64,000 nt of DNA. Origin: Purpureocillium takamizusanense (Eukaryota; Ascomycota; Sordariomycetes; Hypocreales; Ophiocordycipitaceae). The notes under the pieces are model-generated. The model had not been told where the DNA came from and made no database searches. It was given only the letters and a program-made list of their open reading frames with translations. Numbering within the stretch: position 1 is the stretch's first letter; the number at the start of each line of letters is the position of its first letter. Shown piece after piece: positions 24,443 through 35,475 of the stretch. The translations under genes and the position numbers were made by a program. The DNA lies in assembly GCF_022605165.1 (NCBI RefSeq), contig NC_063073.1:1426001-1490000 (forward strand), read 5' to 3'.

Positions 24443-25561
24443 GGATGGCGGCGAGTGCGATGCGATGCGTTGGGACGGACGGGGATCCCAACAACCTTTG
24501 CCTCCTGTCTCGTTACTAGCGGCCGTGTCTGAGGTCTGCCCTGTTCGGTTCAACGAGGGGGGCTCGCGAAGCGATGGAATAGGGTTCGATATGCGGCGTG
24601 AAAATCGAAGAAAATGAGCGAAATGGCCAGGCACTGGCCGGAAGTTACGTGGTGGAAAGGGACAAGAAAGAGACGTCGTTGCGAGCCGGACACCGCCGCG
24701 CAACGCCACTAGGTTGTGCTTCCGTGGTTGGTGGGTGGTCGCTAAGCCCGCTAAAAGCTGACTCGGCGAGGTGCCTTGGTGGTGGTGAGCAGCCGAGGTC
24801 CAGCGTCGGGCCGCTCCCGGGGAGCGGACACCCCGGACTTTGTTTGCCATTGGAGTGCTGCCGGCACTTGCGCGACTCCGGAATTCGGATGCCCGAGCGT
24901 ACGTACTCGTATCCACCTCGATTTACACCAACCGTGCTACGTAATAATGCTGCTGCTTGCTTCGGCTCATGTGATTTCTCGACTTCCTTCTCCCCTGGCT
25001 TGATTTGGTCCGCGGATCATGGTCGTTCGTGCTATCGCCGGGTTCAATTGAGGAGGCATCACCACCGACCGCATTGCTCGCCTCATCAACCTTTCGAGGT
25101 CGTCGAGGCCCTTTTTTTTTATTTCACACACGAAGCCAGGCTCCAGCAAGTTGACCCGTTATAGGTGTGTTCTTTCTGGTTTCACTGGTCTGGTAATATC
25201 ATACATGTCTATCGCCGTATCAAACCGTCTCTTCTACGTTTAAAAAAGCATCATGCCGCCGCGCGCCCTCCTTCCAGCATCCCGTGTACGTACCGTGCAA
25301 CCAGTGTAGTAGCATCGTATATCAAACAGCTGCCCAAAATAGAAATCGTCATCAGATGGAGCTCCCGAGTGATGACTACAATGTGCATAGCCTTCGGCGA
25401 ACTGCGATAAAGAATTATGGAGCCCCGCTATGTTTCGTTTGTAATTCTTTGCCGCGTCAATATTCCACTCGAGGATATGGTGATGGGTACGAGATGGCTG
25501 AGCGAAAGTAGTACATGGCCAAAAAACGAAAAAAAAAAAACATGTCCCTGCCGACAAGCTG
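24443..25561. other. Intergenic, no gene seen
   Basis: 1.1 kb between two minus-strand genes. It holds the promoter of the THEM6-like gene and the 3' UTR of the ThrE-like gene. Poly-T and poly-A runs occur near 25113 and 25529. No coding signal. Confidence 0.45.
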
Positions 25562-27118
25562 TTATTCCTTGCGGAGAGAAAGCCCCCTCCCAAAGGGGTA
25601 TGCGATCATGTTGCTGATCAAGAGCCCAAAGCTCACCCCCACGATCCCCTGAATGACCTTCCAGAAGGCACCGAAGAATGTCATGTCCAGGGTCCCCGGG
25701 AGCCTCGCGCCATCCAGGTGGCCGGCGGCGTCGTCTGCCGCGGTCAGCGGGTTGCTCTTGAGCGAGCTCGTGAAGACAGTGTCCGCCGCCAGGAAGCCGT
25801 GTATGGCCAAACTGGTCGGCAGCTGGATGAGTATGGCCTGCAGCATGACGGCGACGGCGAGGCTGCAGCTCCCCTTGCGAGGGGGCACCTTTGTCGGCGG
25901 CGCGGCCGGGGACGATTCCGCGTCGCTGTCGCACGAGGGTCGTCGGCCCCATCTGTGGCCCAAGTTCCGCCCTTCGGTGAGGCAGCACCATGACGAGGTA
26001 GACTTGAGGCCCGACATCAAGGCCAGCCAGAGCGTCTGCGCCGGCCGGTACAGCCGAAAGTGCAGGTTCGAGAGCAACCCGACGGACAGGGCGCCCAGCA
26101 TGGCGGCCGCGTGCGTGTCCCCGTCAAACAACCGGCTGCAAAACGAGTTGACCCAGAACCCGGCGAGAGCGATGGCACATATGGCGGGCATTTGCCTCCA
26201 CTGCGCCTGACGGATGATGCACTGGCAGATGATGAAGGCCAGAGCGAACAGCGACTGCCACTTCCGCTGGAGCTGGTCCCTGCAGCCCACCTCGGTCGTG
26301 GCGCCGCTGTCCACCAGTCCGTACAGGCACGTACCGATGGCCATGCCGTATCCGAGAAACAGAGTGCTGATGACGGCGTGTACCATGCGTGCGCTTCCCG
26401 CGACGATATGTCCCGTGTGCAGCTCCAGGGAGCTGCTCAGCACCATGTACCCCGGCAGGATGAAGACGATGCTGCTTTGTGCGATGGCGCCGAAGCAAAA
26501 TACGTCGCCGTTTTGGATCGAGCCCAGGGCTCGCGCGATAAAGGCCGTGATGATGCCGGCCGTCATCTCGAACAGGGGTATAAAGTGGTCGTCGGCCGGG
26601 TACCAGACCTCCTGGAACAAGCCAACGGCACTCCCCAGCACCAGGGCGAACGGCGTATCAACAAGGCGACCCTGGAACGCGACGGGGGCGCAACATGCCG
26701 ACGCCAGTCCGTACATGAGAACCCGCAGCTTGATGGAGAATCTGGGCCTCCGTTCGGTGGCGTCGTCCAACCGCCTCGTCGCCTCCTCCACATCAATGAT
26801 GGCGTGTACGAGATCCTTGTATATGCGAAAAACCTCCATCAGACGGCCGACTTCTATGCCGGGCTCGAGGCGGATGATGTGGAGCTCCGTCCCTCCTCGC
26901 GTGCCATCGTCGAATGTCACCACCATGCTCATGGGCACGTACAGGAAGTGGGCATCTATGTCGAGGTGCACCGAAGAGACGGTCATGAACTCTTCGATGC
27001 TATGGGTCGGGGCGCCGTACAGCAGAAACGCCCGGCATAGCTTGATCAGACACTGTTTTCTCGCAAATGAGCTGCTGCTGGTGGTGTTGGTGGTGGTGCT
27101 CGCGGCGTCCGCGCCCAT
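25562..27118 (-). CDS. ThrE/PRM10-like multispanning membrane protein
   Basis: A single exon of 518 aa resembling fungal pheromone-regulated membrane protein 10 and bacterial threonine/serine exporter ThrE (DUF1212 type). The soluble N-terminal half begins CLIKLCRAFLLYGAPTHSIE and continues FLYVPMSMVVTFDDGT, the usual start of the ThrE domain. About ten hydrophobic helices follow (for example FALVLGSAVGLFQEVW, AQSSIVFILPGYMVLSSSLE, AVISTLFLGYGMAIGTCLYG), with a DxxR-like VFCFGAIAQSS loop. A hydrophilic loop near residues 385-415 divides the two membrane parts. Many fungal homologues carry a long disordered N-terminal extension that is absent here; either this is a short paralogue or an upstream exon was missed. 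Transport of amino acids or other small organic acids is inferred from the bacterial family only. Confidence 0.85.
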   Translation of the reverse strand: MGADAASTTTNTTSSSSFARKQCLIKLCRAFLLYGAPTHSIEEFMTVSSVHLDIDAHFLYVPMSMVVTFDDGTRGGTELHIIRLEPGIEVGRLMEVFRIYKDLVHAIIDVEEATRRLDDATERRPRFSIKLRVLMYGLASACCAPVAFQGRLVDTPFALVLGSAVGLFQEVWYPADDHFIPLFEMTAGIITAFIARALGSIQNGDVFCFGAIAQSSIVFILPGYMVLSSSLELHTGHIVAGSARMVHAVISTLFLGYGMAIGTCLYGLVDSGATTEVGCRDQLQRKWQSLFALAFIICQCIIRQAQWRQMPAICAIALAGFWVNSFCSRLFDGDTHAAAMLGALSVGLLSNLHFRLYRPAQTLWLALMSGLKSTSSWCCLTEGRNLGHRWGRRPSCDSDAESSPAAPPTKVPPRKGSCSLAVAVMLQAILIQLPTSLAIHGFLAADTVFTSSLKSNPLTAADDAAGHLDGARLPGTLDMTFFGAFWKVIQGIVGVSFGLLISNMIAYPFGRGLSLRKE

Positions 27119-28640
27119 CGCAGGGGCTCTCGCGTTGGTCCCGGCGTGGTCCTCGAATGGCGATGGGGTCGAAAAAGGTCCAGCCGAAGCGGCGATGCGA
27201 GGTCCAGAAGAGTAGGCAGTCTACTCTATAGTCGGAGTTCGTGTCGAAAGACCAGCGCCTGGTAGCTGGGGAAGGGACCGCTGGCATTGCTGAGGCACGG
27301 GGCGCGCGCGTGTGGCAGAGGTTCGGTCGCAGCACGAGACGACGATGCGGCAAAAAAAGAGGTGGTCGAGTTGCATACGACAGACCGACCAGCCGACTGG
27401 GAGCTGCTGCGAGAACGTACGGCAGCTCGGGACCTTTTCTGTGCTAGTACTACGTGCGTACGTACTACTCCAAGGACCTACAGCTCTCTCCGTGGACACC
27501 GTCCTCATGACGTTGCCTGCGACAAAGTCTCAGGTGCAAGCCCGATGGCCTATCTTGCGAGGTGGAGGGTCGCGAAGCTCGAGATTGCTTTGGCGCCAAC
27601 AGACCGGGAGGGTGACAACTCTTATCTACGGTGTTTTCATGCACAAGACCCGCGTCTGGCACTCACCCTCAAGCCAACTCTCGGTGCGTATCTGACTCTC
27701 GTGGGATCTCGTGTTGATCGCTGATGCGGTGAGCTACCACCCAGCCATCTACATCCCGTGGGCGTTTGTGCATGCATGATCATGGGAGGGGGGCCGGCCT
27801 AATCAGGCGACGTCAAGATCTGGCCTGGCCCGCCTCGAGTGAGCGAGCAACCAAGCCGTAGCCCAAGAAGAAGCTAGAGACGTTGCTAGCGAGCGAGTAG
27901 TAGCTCCAAGTTGGGTAGCTTGTGGTTTCAGCAATAACCTGCGTGGAATGCTCCGCGGCCGCACGTCTATCGCTGTTGGTGCCTAGGAATGGAACCCTGC
28001 GCCACCAGGAAGCATGCGGAAGCAACAACACCCTGGGCGCAGCAAGAAAAAGTGATGGGTGTGGCAGGTGATTATTTCTTAGTCCCGGTTGGCTTCAGAA
28101 AAAGCTTTTTTGATGGCGTTCTAGCCTCCCTTCAGTGGGCTCGTGCCTCGTGGGTTGCGTCTGCGGTTGAGAGGAGCCCTACTACTATTCTCAGGACGTG
28201 TTTACCATCTGCTGAGGTATGTGGGCACCCGTCCCGGATCTCCATCCTTCTTTTCTCCTCCTTCTGTCGGAGTTGGCTTATGACCCTCATATGATTTGCC
28301 GAGAGCCTTCATATTTACCCTGCACCGAGCTTCTTCGTGGTGCATGCACGTGAAAGATACGATGCAGCCAGTTGCTGGATCTGTAGCTTCACTCGGAAGT
28401 TTCAAAGTTGCCAGCGGGGGATACCCATGAGCCATGAGTCCTTGACTGTAGTTTCGTAGTGGCTCACCGCTGCCTTCTGTCCCTTCTATTGGTACCGCTT
28501 TTCGTCATACATTGACAACAAACTCGTGACGAGCGGAGAAGGTCAGCCTAGTAACGGGGTTGTCACTTAAGAGGCCACTGGCTGGGCCCTGAAAGGCACC
28601 ACTCATGTTCGGTGTTCGGGCTCCCTCCTCCTCTCGATGC
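27119..28640. other. Intergenic, no gene supported
   Basis: 1.5 kb between minus-strand genes. It holds the promoter of the ThrE-like gene and the 3' flank of the aldolase gene. A 77-codon frame at 28202-28435 (-) has no domain and no clear context and was left out. Confidence 0.4.
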
Positions 28641-29734
28641 CTACATTTCCGCGCCCTCAGGAAACACCGGCGACAGTCGCACCTCGACCTCCTCCATCTT
28701 GTTCAAGACGCCCAACCACTTCGCCCACTCCTCGTCCCCTCCCGGCATGCCCCCGAAGAGCGGCAGCCGAGTTCCATCCCCGTCTCCAATGCCCCTCAGA
28801 CGGCTCACGGCCTCCTTGATGCCGGGGATGCCGTGCGTGACGATGAGCTCCTCCATGCAGCTCACGCGGTACTGCAGCTGAGTACGCTCACTTTTCTCAT
28901 CAAACGACTGGGGCCCGCAGCACAATGTGTACAATCGCACCAACGACTTTGGGAAGAAGTTGGCGGAGCCGTCGATTGCGCCCGCGCAGTTAACCGTCAT
29001 GGCGGGCAGTAGCTGCTGGCCTAGGCCGGTGAAGACGTGGAAGTTGGAATGGTTGATGGCAGGGCTGAGCGAGATTTGCATGAGCTTCGACATGTCGCCG
29101 TGTGAGAGCTTGCAGCCAACGATATTTGGGTGCCTGGCAAGGGCTTCAAAGGTAGATGGCGCGACCTGGACGTTGTTGGACACGCCGGGATAGTGGTATC
29201 TGACGTGAGCAGTGTCAGTCTCCGCGCAGTACTTTTCACAAAGGTCGGGAAGAAGGCCTTGGCGCACATGAGGATGGGGATGGGGCTTGAGTTGGCCACG
29301 GCAGTGAACCACATCACGATGCCCTCCTGGCTCACCACTGGTGCGTTGTATCCAGGCACCAGGCACAAACCCCACTGCGCACCGGCCCGCTGCGCGTCTT
29401 CGAGCTGCTCCACCGTCTCTTGAACGCTGTTGGTGGCCGTGCCGGCCATGAGCGGGCATCTGGGGAACTTGAAGCCCGCCTGGTCCAGACGGTTGCGGAG
29501 GGACCGCAGCAGGACCTTGCGGTCGCGCGGGTGGACGTGGACCGCCTCGCCCGTGCTCCCGAAGACGACGAGCCCAGAGACGCCGGCCCGGGCGAGGCCT
29601 ATAGCGTGCTGTCCCTGGGCATCGAGGTCAAAGGGCGGGGTCACGGCGTTGTAGCGAGACGAGGACTTGGAGGCAAAGAAGGTCGGGACGGGCGCCCAGA
29701 TGCCTCGGGGAGGAGGGGGCGACGGGAGCGGCAT
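28641..29734 (-). CDS. Dihydrodipicolinate synthase/KHG aldolase family enzyme
   Basis: Two exons (29268-29734, 28641-29199; 68-bp intron) give 341 aa of the class I aldolase DHDPS/N-acetylneuraminate lyase family. Key features are the GSTGE substrate-carboxylate loop (residues 59-63), the YHYPG motif with the catalytic Tyr157, and the Schiff-base Lys186 in NIVGCKLSHGD. The intron lies just before the Tyr motif, so both exons are needed. Fungi make lysine by the aminoadipate route, so this is not lysine synthesis. Fungal members act on 2-keto-3-deoxy sugar acids, 4-hydroxy-2-oxoglutarate or related compounds. The PPPPRGIWAPVPTFF start is typical of these fungal enzymes. The start at 29734 excludes an upstream His-rich leader that overlaps a GCAT repeat. 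It lies downstream of homoserine kinase on the same strand, with no evidence of co-regulation. Confidence 0.88.
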
Positions 29735-30100
29735 TGCAGACACGAGGATTTGGAGCAGCGGACGATGGTGATGGCGATGGACTGAGAGCTGGACGAGGCA
29801 ATAATTGCGTTGGTGGATGTGGCATGCATGCATGCATGCACTGCCGACCTATAAACGCAATTGTCATGCAATACCAGAAGTGGTGGGAGTCGGACAAACA
29901 GAGCTCCCCCGCCGAAGATGGAGCTCGGCATTCGGAGTAGCTCGCTGCGACGGGTTGCGAGACGAAAACACTTGACGGCCAGCATGCACAGCGGCTGGAC
30001 CACGACAAGTGTCGTCTTGCGACGGCGTTGTCGAAAATCTACTGGTATCCAATTGCGCCCGGCTGAGCCGCTAGCTACATCGCCGGCAAAGCTGAGCGCT
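29735..30100. promoter_or_regulatory. Promoter gap between aldolase and homoserine kinase
   Basis: 366 bp upstream of the aldolase start and downstream of the homoserine kinase stop. A short (GCAT)n run lies at about 29822-29840, in the probable 5' UTR of the aldolase gene. Confidence 0.45.
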
Positions 30101-31239
30101 CTATCGAATGACGTGGGTGCCCTCGGCGGGCTCCAGCACCTTCCACTCGCACGGCAACTCCTTGTTCTGGTTGTGCTGCCTCAGTGTCGCAATAATCTTG
30201 TTGGCAATATCTTCAAAATTGCTCGTGGCCAGCGCCAGGATGGTCGGCCCGGCTCCGGACAGGCACACGCCCAGAAATCCGGGCTGCGTCTTGGGTGACA
30301 TGGACTCGACCACCTGCGACAGGCCAGGGATGAGCGTCTGGCGGTAGGGCTGATGCACCTTGTCCTGCATGGCGAGATGGATGAGCTCCGGATCGGGGGG
30401 TGACATGCCCAGGGCGACGGGAAGCAGGGCTATCCGCTGCAGGTTGAACGTCTGTGAGGCATGTGTTAACGGGCACAAATTCCTCCCCTTCCACAACCCT
30501 CCCAACACAAGCCCAGACTTACCACATCCTGTCGGGCGTACTTGTCGGGCAGCACCGCTCTCGCCTCGTGCGTCGGCACCACAAAGTCGGGGATGATGGC
30601 CACGGCCTTGATCTCCTTGGCCCAAGGAAACTTAATGTGGTGGCCGATGCCGACGGGTGGCTCCGGCGGCTTCTTGCCCGTATCGACTCCGCCTGCCGGC
30701 GACGGCAAGACCTCGCTCAGCGGAATCTCAATGCGGGCGACATCCTCGGGCTGCAGTGGCATGAGGTACGTGCCGACAAAGCCACCAAACAGCGCCGCGC
30801 CGACATTGTCGGGGTGTCTCTCAATCATCAGACAGTAGTCGAAGAGGCGGTCATTGTCGAGGTGGTGCAGGCCGCCGACCTCTTTGCCCAACAGCACGCC
30901 TGCAACGACGGCGGCGCCAGAGCTTCCCAGGCCGCGGCCCAGGGGGATCGGGTTCTTGATATGGACGTGCGTTTCGACGGGGAACGCGCGCTGGTCGTGG
31001 CACCTCAGCACATAGAGCGCGACCCTGGTGATGAGGTTGACCTGGGGGTCGAGGCTGATGTCGTCCTCGCCCTGGCCTTCGTACGTGATGCGGCAGTTGA
31101 GTGGCTCGGAGGACGCGGTCTTGGAGCGATCAATGGTGACGTGCAGCTCGAGGTAGACGGTCAGGGCGAGGCCGATGACATCGAAGCCGGGGCCGATGTT
31201 GGCGCTCGACGAGGGCGTCTTGATGACGAATGACTCCAT
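30101..31239 (-). CDS. THR1: Homoserine kinase
   Basis: Two exons (30523-31239, 30101-30451; 71-bp intron) encode 355 aa of a GHMP kinase. The N-terminal block FVIKTPSSSANIGPGFDVIG and the ATP-binding loop PLGRGLGSSGAA (residues 99-110) are diagnostic, as is the late motif GVCLSGAGPTILALA. The enzyme phosphorylates L-homoserine to O-phosphohomoserine, the committed step to threonine, in the cytosol. The length matches fungal homologues. The second exon starts TFNLQRIALL and supplies the C-terminal GHMP domain. The gene marks the right edge of the conserved left-hand block; the next 13 kb lacks housekeeping genes. Confidence 0.96.
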
Positions 31240-31893
31240 GGCTGTAGTTGAAACAGCAGGGATTCACTCGCCGGCGGGTATCAGAGGCTTCTCAGAGCTG
31301 AGGAGGGAGAGAGGGAGACGCTGCGGTGGGGGGACGGACTCGAGACGTCGCGAAGCTCGGTCGTGGATGGCGAACGTCGTTTCGTGCAAAGGCTCAATTC
31401 GATTCGATTTGTGCCTGGCGTGACTTCAATTGGGCGGGACCGATAACCGGAGGCGACAGGCGGCAGGCCATTGCAGGCAAGGCGGGACAATGGTGGGGTG
31501 ATGTGGGCCGCCGCTGCTCCCTCCACCTTCACGTTATGCTAGTATACAATACAGTACTTCGAACTTCGTACAACTCAAGTCTCTTCACATACGTACTTCG
31601 TATATACTAGGTTGGTACCACCGTTCTGTATACATTCAGGCAAACGCCGTGCTGTTCGGTGATTGAGCGTTTGCTGATGAAGTACTAATGGAATAATTTT
31701 CCCTTACCGAGACATGAACCCGAATTTGATACTAACCCCCCCCTCCCCCCCCTTCCTCCCCCATCACTGTCGAACCCAGTGTTTGTGCCGTGCTGATACC
31801 AGTGTTGGTTACATGTAGTTACGTCGGCCCCGCGTCGTTGGCCATCTTCAATGTTGGAGCGTGCATCGTATGTTCTGTCGGCAGCGACTTGCC
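31240..31893. other. Intergenic, homopolymer tracts
   Basis: It holds the homoserine kinase promoter and the 3' flank of the small secreted-peptide gene. An impure C run lies at about 31737-31764. No gene seen. Confidence 0.45.
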
Positions 31894-32279
31894 CTAGGAG
31901 CATTCGACACGGGACTCGCCGGTGGACTTTATCTCCCATTTGCAACGGTTTCCCATGCTTGTGCACTTCAGCCGCGTTAGCGCGGCAGGTACGGATAACG
32001 GGCTGTGATGTGTTTACCTTGGCAGTGGCTGGACAGTCCCATTTCAAGTTTCTCTTCTCCAAGCCCTTGAAACCGGCCTGGGTGCTTAAACACTTGCCGT
32101 GATCGTTTGGGTCGTTTGGGTCGCCCACTTCGCACTTCTTGTGACTCATTGAATCGTATCAACTCTCTTATCCTTCGTGTTTGGACTGGCCCTTGTGTCT
32201 ATCAGCTTACCCCGTATACTTTGGCGGCGAAGATTGCCTGCCCCAAGGCGAGAAGCAGCACCACGAATTGGTGTCTCAT
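31894..32279 (-). CDS. Small secreted six-cysteine peptide (three exons)
   Basis: Three tiny exons (32211-32279, 32018-32137, 31894-31965) join in phase 0 to 86 aa. Exon 1 is a signal peptide (MRHQFVVLLLALGQAIFA, then AKVYG). The mature part is about 65 residues with six cysteines (KCEVGDP, HGKCLST, KWDCPATAK, CTSMGNRCKWE and the terminal ECS), a spacing compatible with three disulfides. It is rich in Lys, Asp and Asn. The shape is that of fungal small secreted cysteine-rich proteins, which include effectors and antifungal peptides; no specific family is recognised. Introns of 67 and 52 bp have GTAAGC and GTAAAC donors and AAG acceptors. At the first acceptor, AAG|AAG makes the exact boundary ambiguous by one codon. 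A TATA-like element lies about 90 bp upstream of the ATG. Confidence 0.68.
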
Positions 32280-32364
32280 TTTCAGAGCGATTGGACAGGT
32301 GTGGCGGTGTAAAAGGGGATATCCAAGGCAGATTGTGATGCAACAAGAGCTGGGCGTTCGATCA

Positions 32365-32373
32365 ATAAATATA
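32365..32373 (-). promoter_or_regulatory. Candidate TATA element of six-Cys peptide gene
   Basis: Reads TATATTTAT on the minus strand, about 86-94 bp upstream of the ATG at 32279. Nothing else TATA-like is nearer. Confidence 0.4.
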
Positions 32374-33564
32374 TGCATCGGCAGCCTTTACCGATACGTA
32401 ATGCTGGCGCTTCAATTGTGGCCACCTTGACAGAGCAAGCCCAACATCATTGATGACTGGACGTAGCGCGAACAACTGCGTAACTGTCTCCGATCATGAA
32501 ACGCAGTCGATTTTTTACGTCCGACCGGTACATAACCCGCCCCAAACTCTGGCTGCTTTGGCAGCTTGTTGGTCAGAGCCCGAACATCTCAGCCCTGCGG
32601 GGAATGCGTTGGACAACGAGAACACGCACTGGAGGCAATACGCATCGTCAGTGCCACGCGCTAGAGCGGCACGTACTGACCCGGGTTATCTATGCTCGTC
32701 TTGTCATGTTCATGTTACATATTTCCTTACACATCAAAATGTCCCCTCTACTGTCGGACATGATCACGCATCACTAGGTTGCCCGCACTTGGGTGTCTGC
32801 GCGCTGAAATGGACAAAACAGCTACAATGCGAATCGCGGCCAATACACTTGGTTCAATAGTCATGTCACCTCAAACCCCATATGGGGTAAGTTATACCCT
32901 CACGTACCCCTCTCGTTGCGCGAACGCGTCGCCATGTTGCATCCGTCTATTGGCTTCACTATGCCACGCATCGTCTCACAACAGCCATCATATTGCACAA
33001 AGCCACATGCGATGTTTGCAAATAGGAGTTGACCAGGGAGATTTACAAAGCAGCTGGGCGATGACACTGCATGATAACCTGCCGCCTAACCAGCCAAAAA
33101 GCGGCACAAGCGCGCAAAATGCGGCCCGTCCTGATGCTCCCGTTAGGCGGTGCGATGCATTGTTGAAGAAACCCAAGAGCATGGCGGCAAGCATGGGATT
33201 GGGAACGATTCACCGGTTGGGCTTGCACGCAGAAAGCCCTCTGTAGGAACACCCCGCTTCGGTGCGTGCTGCTTTTGACTAGTGGGCCGCCACAATACTA
33301 CCCTTGCCGCGGGATGCGAGTTCTTGCTCCAGTCCCGCAGGCCGGGGGCCTACCGGACTTACATTGACAGCTTCGAAGTTCATCCCTGGCCATTGTAACA
33401 TGTACATTATACGAAGGAAATATAAGGCCTTTGTCCTTCCAGTAACCCGTACTCGAGGATACTAGCATGCTCAGTCTTGCAACATAGCTCATACAACTTC
33501 ATAGATTCGTGAGGGGCTGCTTTGGTCGACCGGCTATTGCATAACGAGTCACACAAGCAGTACT
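32374..33564. promoter_or_regulatory. Divergent intergenic region (six-Cys peptide / P450)
   Basis: About 1.2 kb between divergent genes, lower in GC than the flanking blocks. A TATAAG element near 33421 lies about 144 bp before the P450 start. Short frames around 32450-33246 have no domain. Confidence 0.4.
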
Positions 33565-35118
33565 ATGATCACCGCGATGGGTCTCCCGTCAACCATATCA
33601 AAGCAGCCCTTGGCCTTTTTATTACCTGGTATTCTTGTGACACTGTCCCGCATTGCCATTGTCTGGATGCTTTACTCTCGCTATAGACGTCTTCAACACG
33701 TTCCCGGGTCCATTGTAACCAGTTTTTCGAGACTTTACCTGGGCATCTATGACCTTTCATACCGTCGAAACAAGCAGATCTATAAGTGGCACCAGTGCTA
33801 CGGTCCAATTATCCGAATTGGCCCGAATGAAGTCTCAGTTGCAACAACCGAGGCAACGAAAAGTGTCTACGGCGCAACACAACGATGGGCCAAGAGTGGC
33901 TATTTTGACAATTTCATGGGATACGGCAAGCGGTCTGTATTTGCGACAAAGCCTTGCCGAGAGCATCAAAAGAAGCGAAAGACCATCTCCGCATTCTACC
34001 AGGCATCTAACATCTACAACACGCCGGAGCTAGAAGAGCACATTTGGCAATGCTGCCTGTCTTTTCTGAAGCAATTACCCCCCAATCAAGACATAGACAT
34101 ATACAGTTTGACGGACTGGTATGCTTTGGACATAATTACCTTCCTATGTCTTGGACCAGAGCATGGCACCCACTCCTTGGAGCAAGATTGCCCAGAACGT
34201 CAACTTCTGTCGGATATGAAGCACCTCCAGTTCTGGGGCCCATTCCGTGTTCGATACCCAGGACTGGCCAAGTGCGCATCACGTATCCTTGGTAGAATGA
34301 ATCGTCGATTGACCTACCTCTTGGCGGAAGACAAATTGGCAGCATGGTCCCGAAAGCGGCTCCGTGCAGCGGCGGAGGATCCGTGTCTACTCGCTTCAAG
34401 GTCCCTCGTTAGGCACTTGCTGTGGTTTCATCATATGCATGATTCAAAATATCCCCTCGAAGAGTCGTACATTGCAGCTGAGGTGCTGGACAACATCAAT
34501 GCCGCTGAAGCTACCGTTGCGGTGACTGCGACGTACCTGATTTGGAGATTGACGCAGCACCCGCTTTGGCAGCGAAGGATACGTGCGGAGTTGTCTGCCC
34601 TGCCCATGCAGAAAGATGGCCGTTTGTCTTTTTCTGCCATGAACAATCGAGCTCCAGCCTTAGAGGCATGCCTGCAGGAGGTCTATCGCCTCCACCCAGC
34701 ATCTAGCGGACGGGCGGAGCGCGTTGTTCCCAAGGGGGGCCATACACTCTCGGGCGTTTACCTTCCCGAAGGAACGATAGTCACTAGTTCGGTTGTGGCT
34801 TTACACAGGGACGAAAAGTTCTTCCCCGATCCAGACGAGTTCAATCCGGAGAGATGGCTGGAGGCAGACGAGGAGATGCTCAGTCGTCGCAGCGCCCAAC
34901 TCATCCCGTTTGGTTATGGGGGAAGGATCTGCTTGGGCAAGGCACTCGCTACTATGGAAATCAAGCTACTCATGGCGGCACTGTATTCCAAGTACGAAAG
35001 CACCATGGCTGCGTCCACCACTGAAGCCTCGATGGAGCAGTGCAGCACTCATGACGCAGTTCCGTGGGCTCTAAAATGTATGGTGCGATTCAACATGATC
35101 GAGGAAGGAGAAAAATAG
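33565..35118 (+). CDS. Cytochrome P450 monooxygenase
   Basis: A single-exon gene of 517 aa. The N-terminal hydrophobic helix (about residues 15-37, LAFLLPGILVTLSRIAIVWM) anchors it to the ER. The haem loop FGYGGRICLG (449-458) gives the thiolate Cys456. ExxR is EVYR (372-375), and FNPERW near 426-431 completes the K-helix/PERF triad. The I-helix reads NINAAEATVA (about 312-321): the conserved Thr is present (Thr317), but the acid normally just before it is Ala316. No introns, unlike most fungal P450s in accessory clusters. The segment IYKWHQCYGPIIRIGPNEVS is typical of fungal secondary-metabolism P450s (CYP58/65-like style), but the family cannot be fixed by eye. It sits next to two MFS transporter genes, which suggests metabolite tailoring and export or detoxification; no backbone synthase is in the window. 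Confidence 0.93.
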   Translation: MITAMGLPSTISKQPLAFLLPGILVTLSRIAIVWMLYSRYRRLQHVPGSIVTSFSRLYLGIYDLSYRRNKQIYKWHQCYGPIIRIGPNEVSVATTEATKSVYGATQRWAKSGYFDNFMGYGKRSVFATKPCREHQKKRKTISAFYQASNIYNTPELEEHIWQCCLSFLKQLPPNQDIDIYSLTDWYALDIITFLCLGPEHGTHSLEQDCPERQLLSDMKHLQFWGPFRVRYPGLAKCASRILGRMNRRLTYLLAEDKLAAWSRKRLRAAAEDPCLLASRSLVRHLLWFHHMHDSKYPLEESYIAAEVLDNINAAEATVAVTATYLIWRLTQHPLWQRRIRAELSALPMQKDGRLSFSAMNNRAPALEACLQEVYRLHPASSGRAERVVPKGGHTLSGVYLPEGTIVTSSVVALHRDEKFFPDPDEFNPERWLEADEEMLSRRSAQLIPFGYGGRICLGKALATMEIKLLMAALYSKYESTMAASTTEASMEQCSTHDAVPWALKCMVRFNMIEEGEK

Positions 35119-35475
35119 TTGATTGAAGTATACAAAAAGATGCCACGACAGCCGATTCGCTACCGGTGACTTTCCCACATTGAGCAGGACAAGTGCCACG
35201 TCACAATTGCGCATGGAAAGCCACGGACTGTGCCCTAGGCTCCTGGGAGGTGGCTCGATTCCCAGACGCAATTTGACAAGGTTGCAATAGCTACAGAGGT
35301 TGTACAAAGGGAGTGTGACTCGGTATAAGGAATAGAACTCACTTGGTTGGCAGTATTGCATGCGCACAGCAAGTTACACATTCAGAAGGGGGGCCTATAA
35401 TACTCACTTTTGGGACAATTCACATTTCGCCATTGTACTTGATTGTCAATCGTCAAAGCCCTCAAAGGGGGCGGC
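35119..35475. other. Convergent intergenic gap
   Basis: 357 bp between the convergent stops of the P450 and MFS genes; 3' UTRs expected. Nothing else seen. Confidence 0.45.

Noticed and set aside
25041..25075. GGGTTCAATTG, resembling a tRNA T-loop
   Set aside because: No matching acceptor or anticodon stems were found around it.
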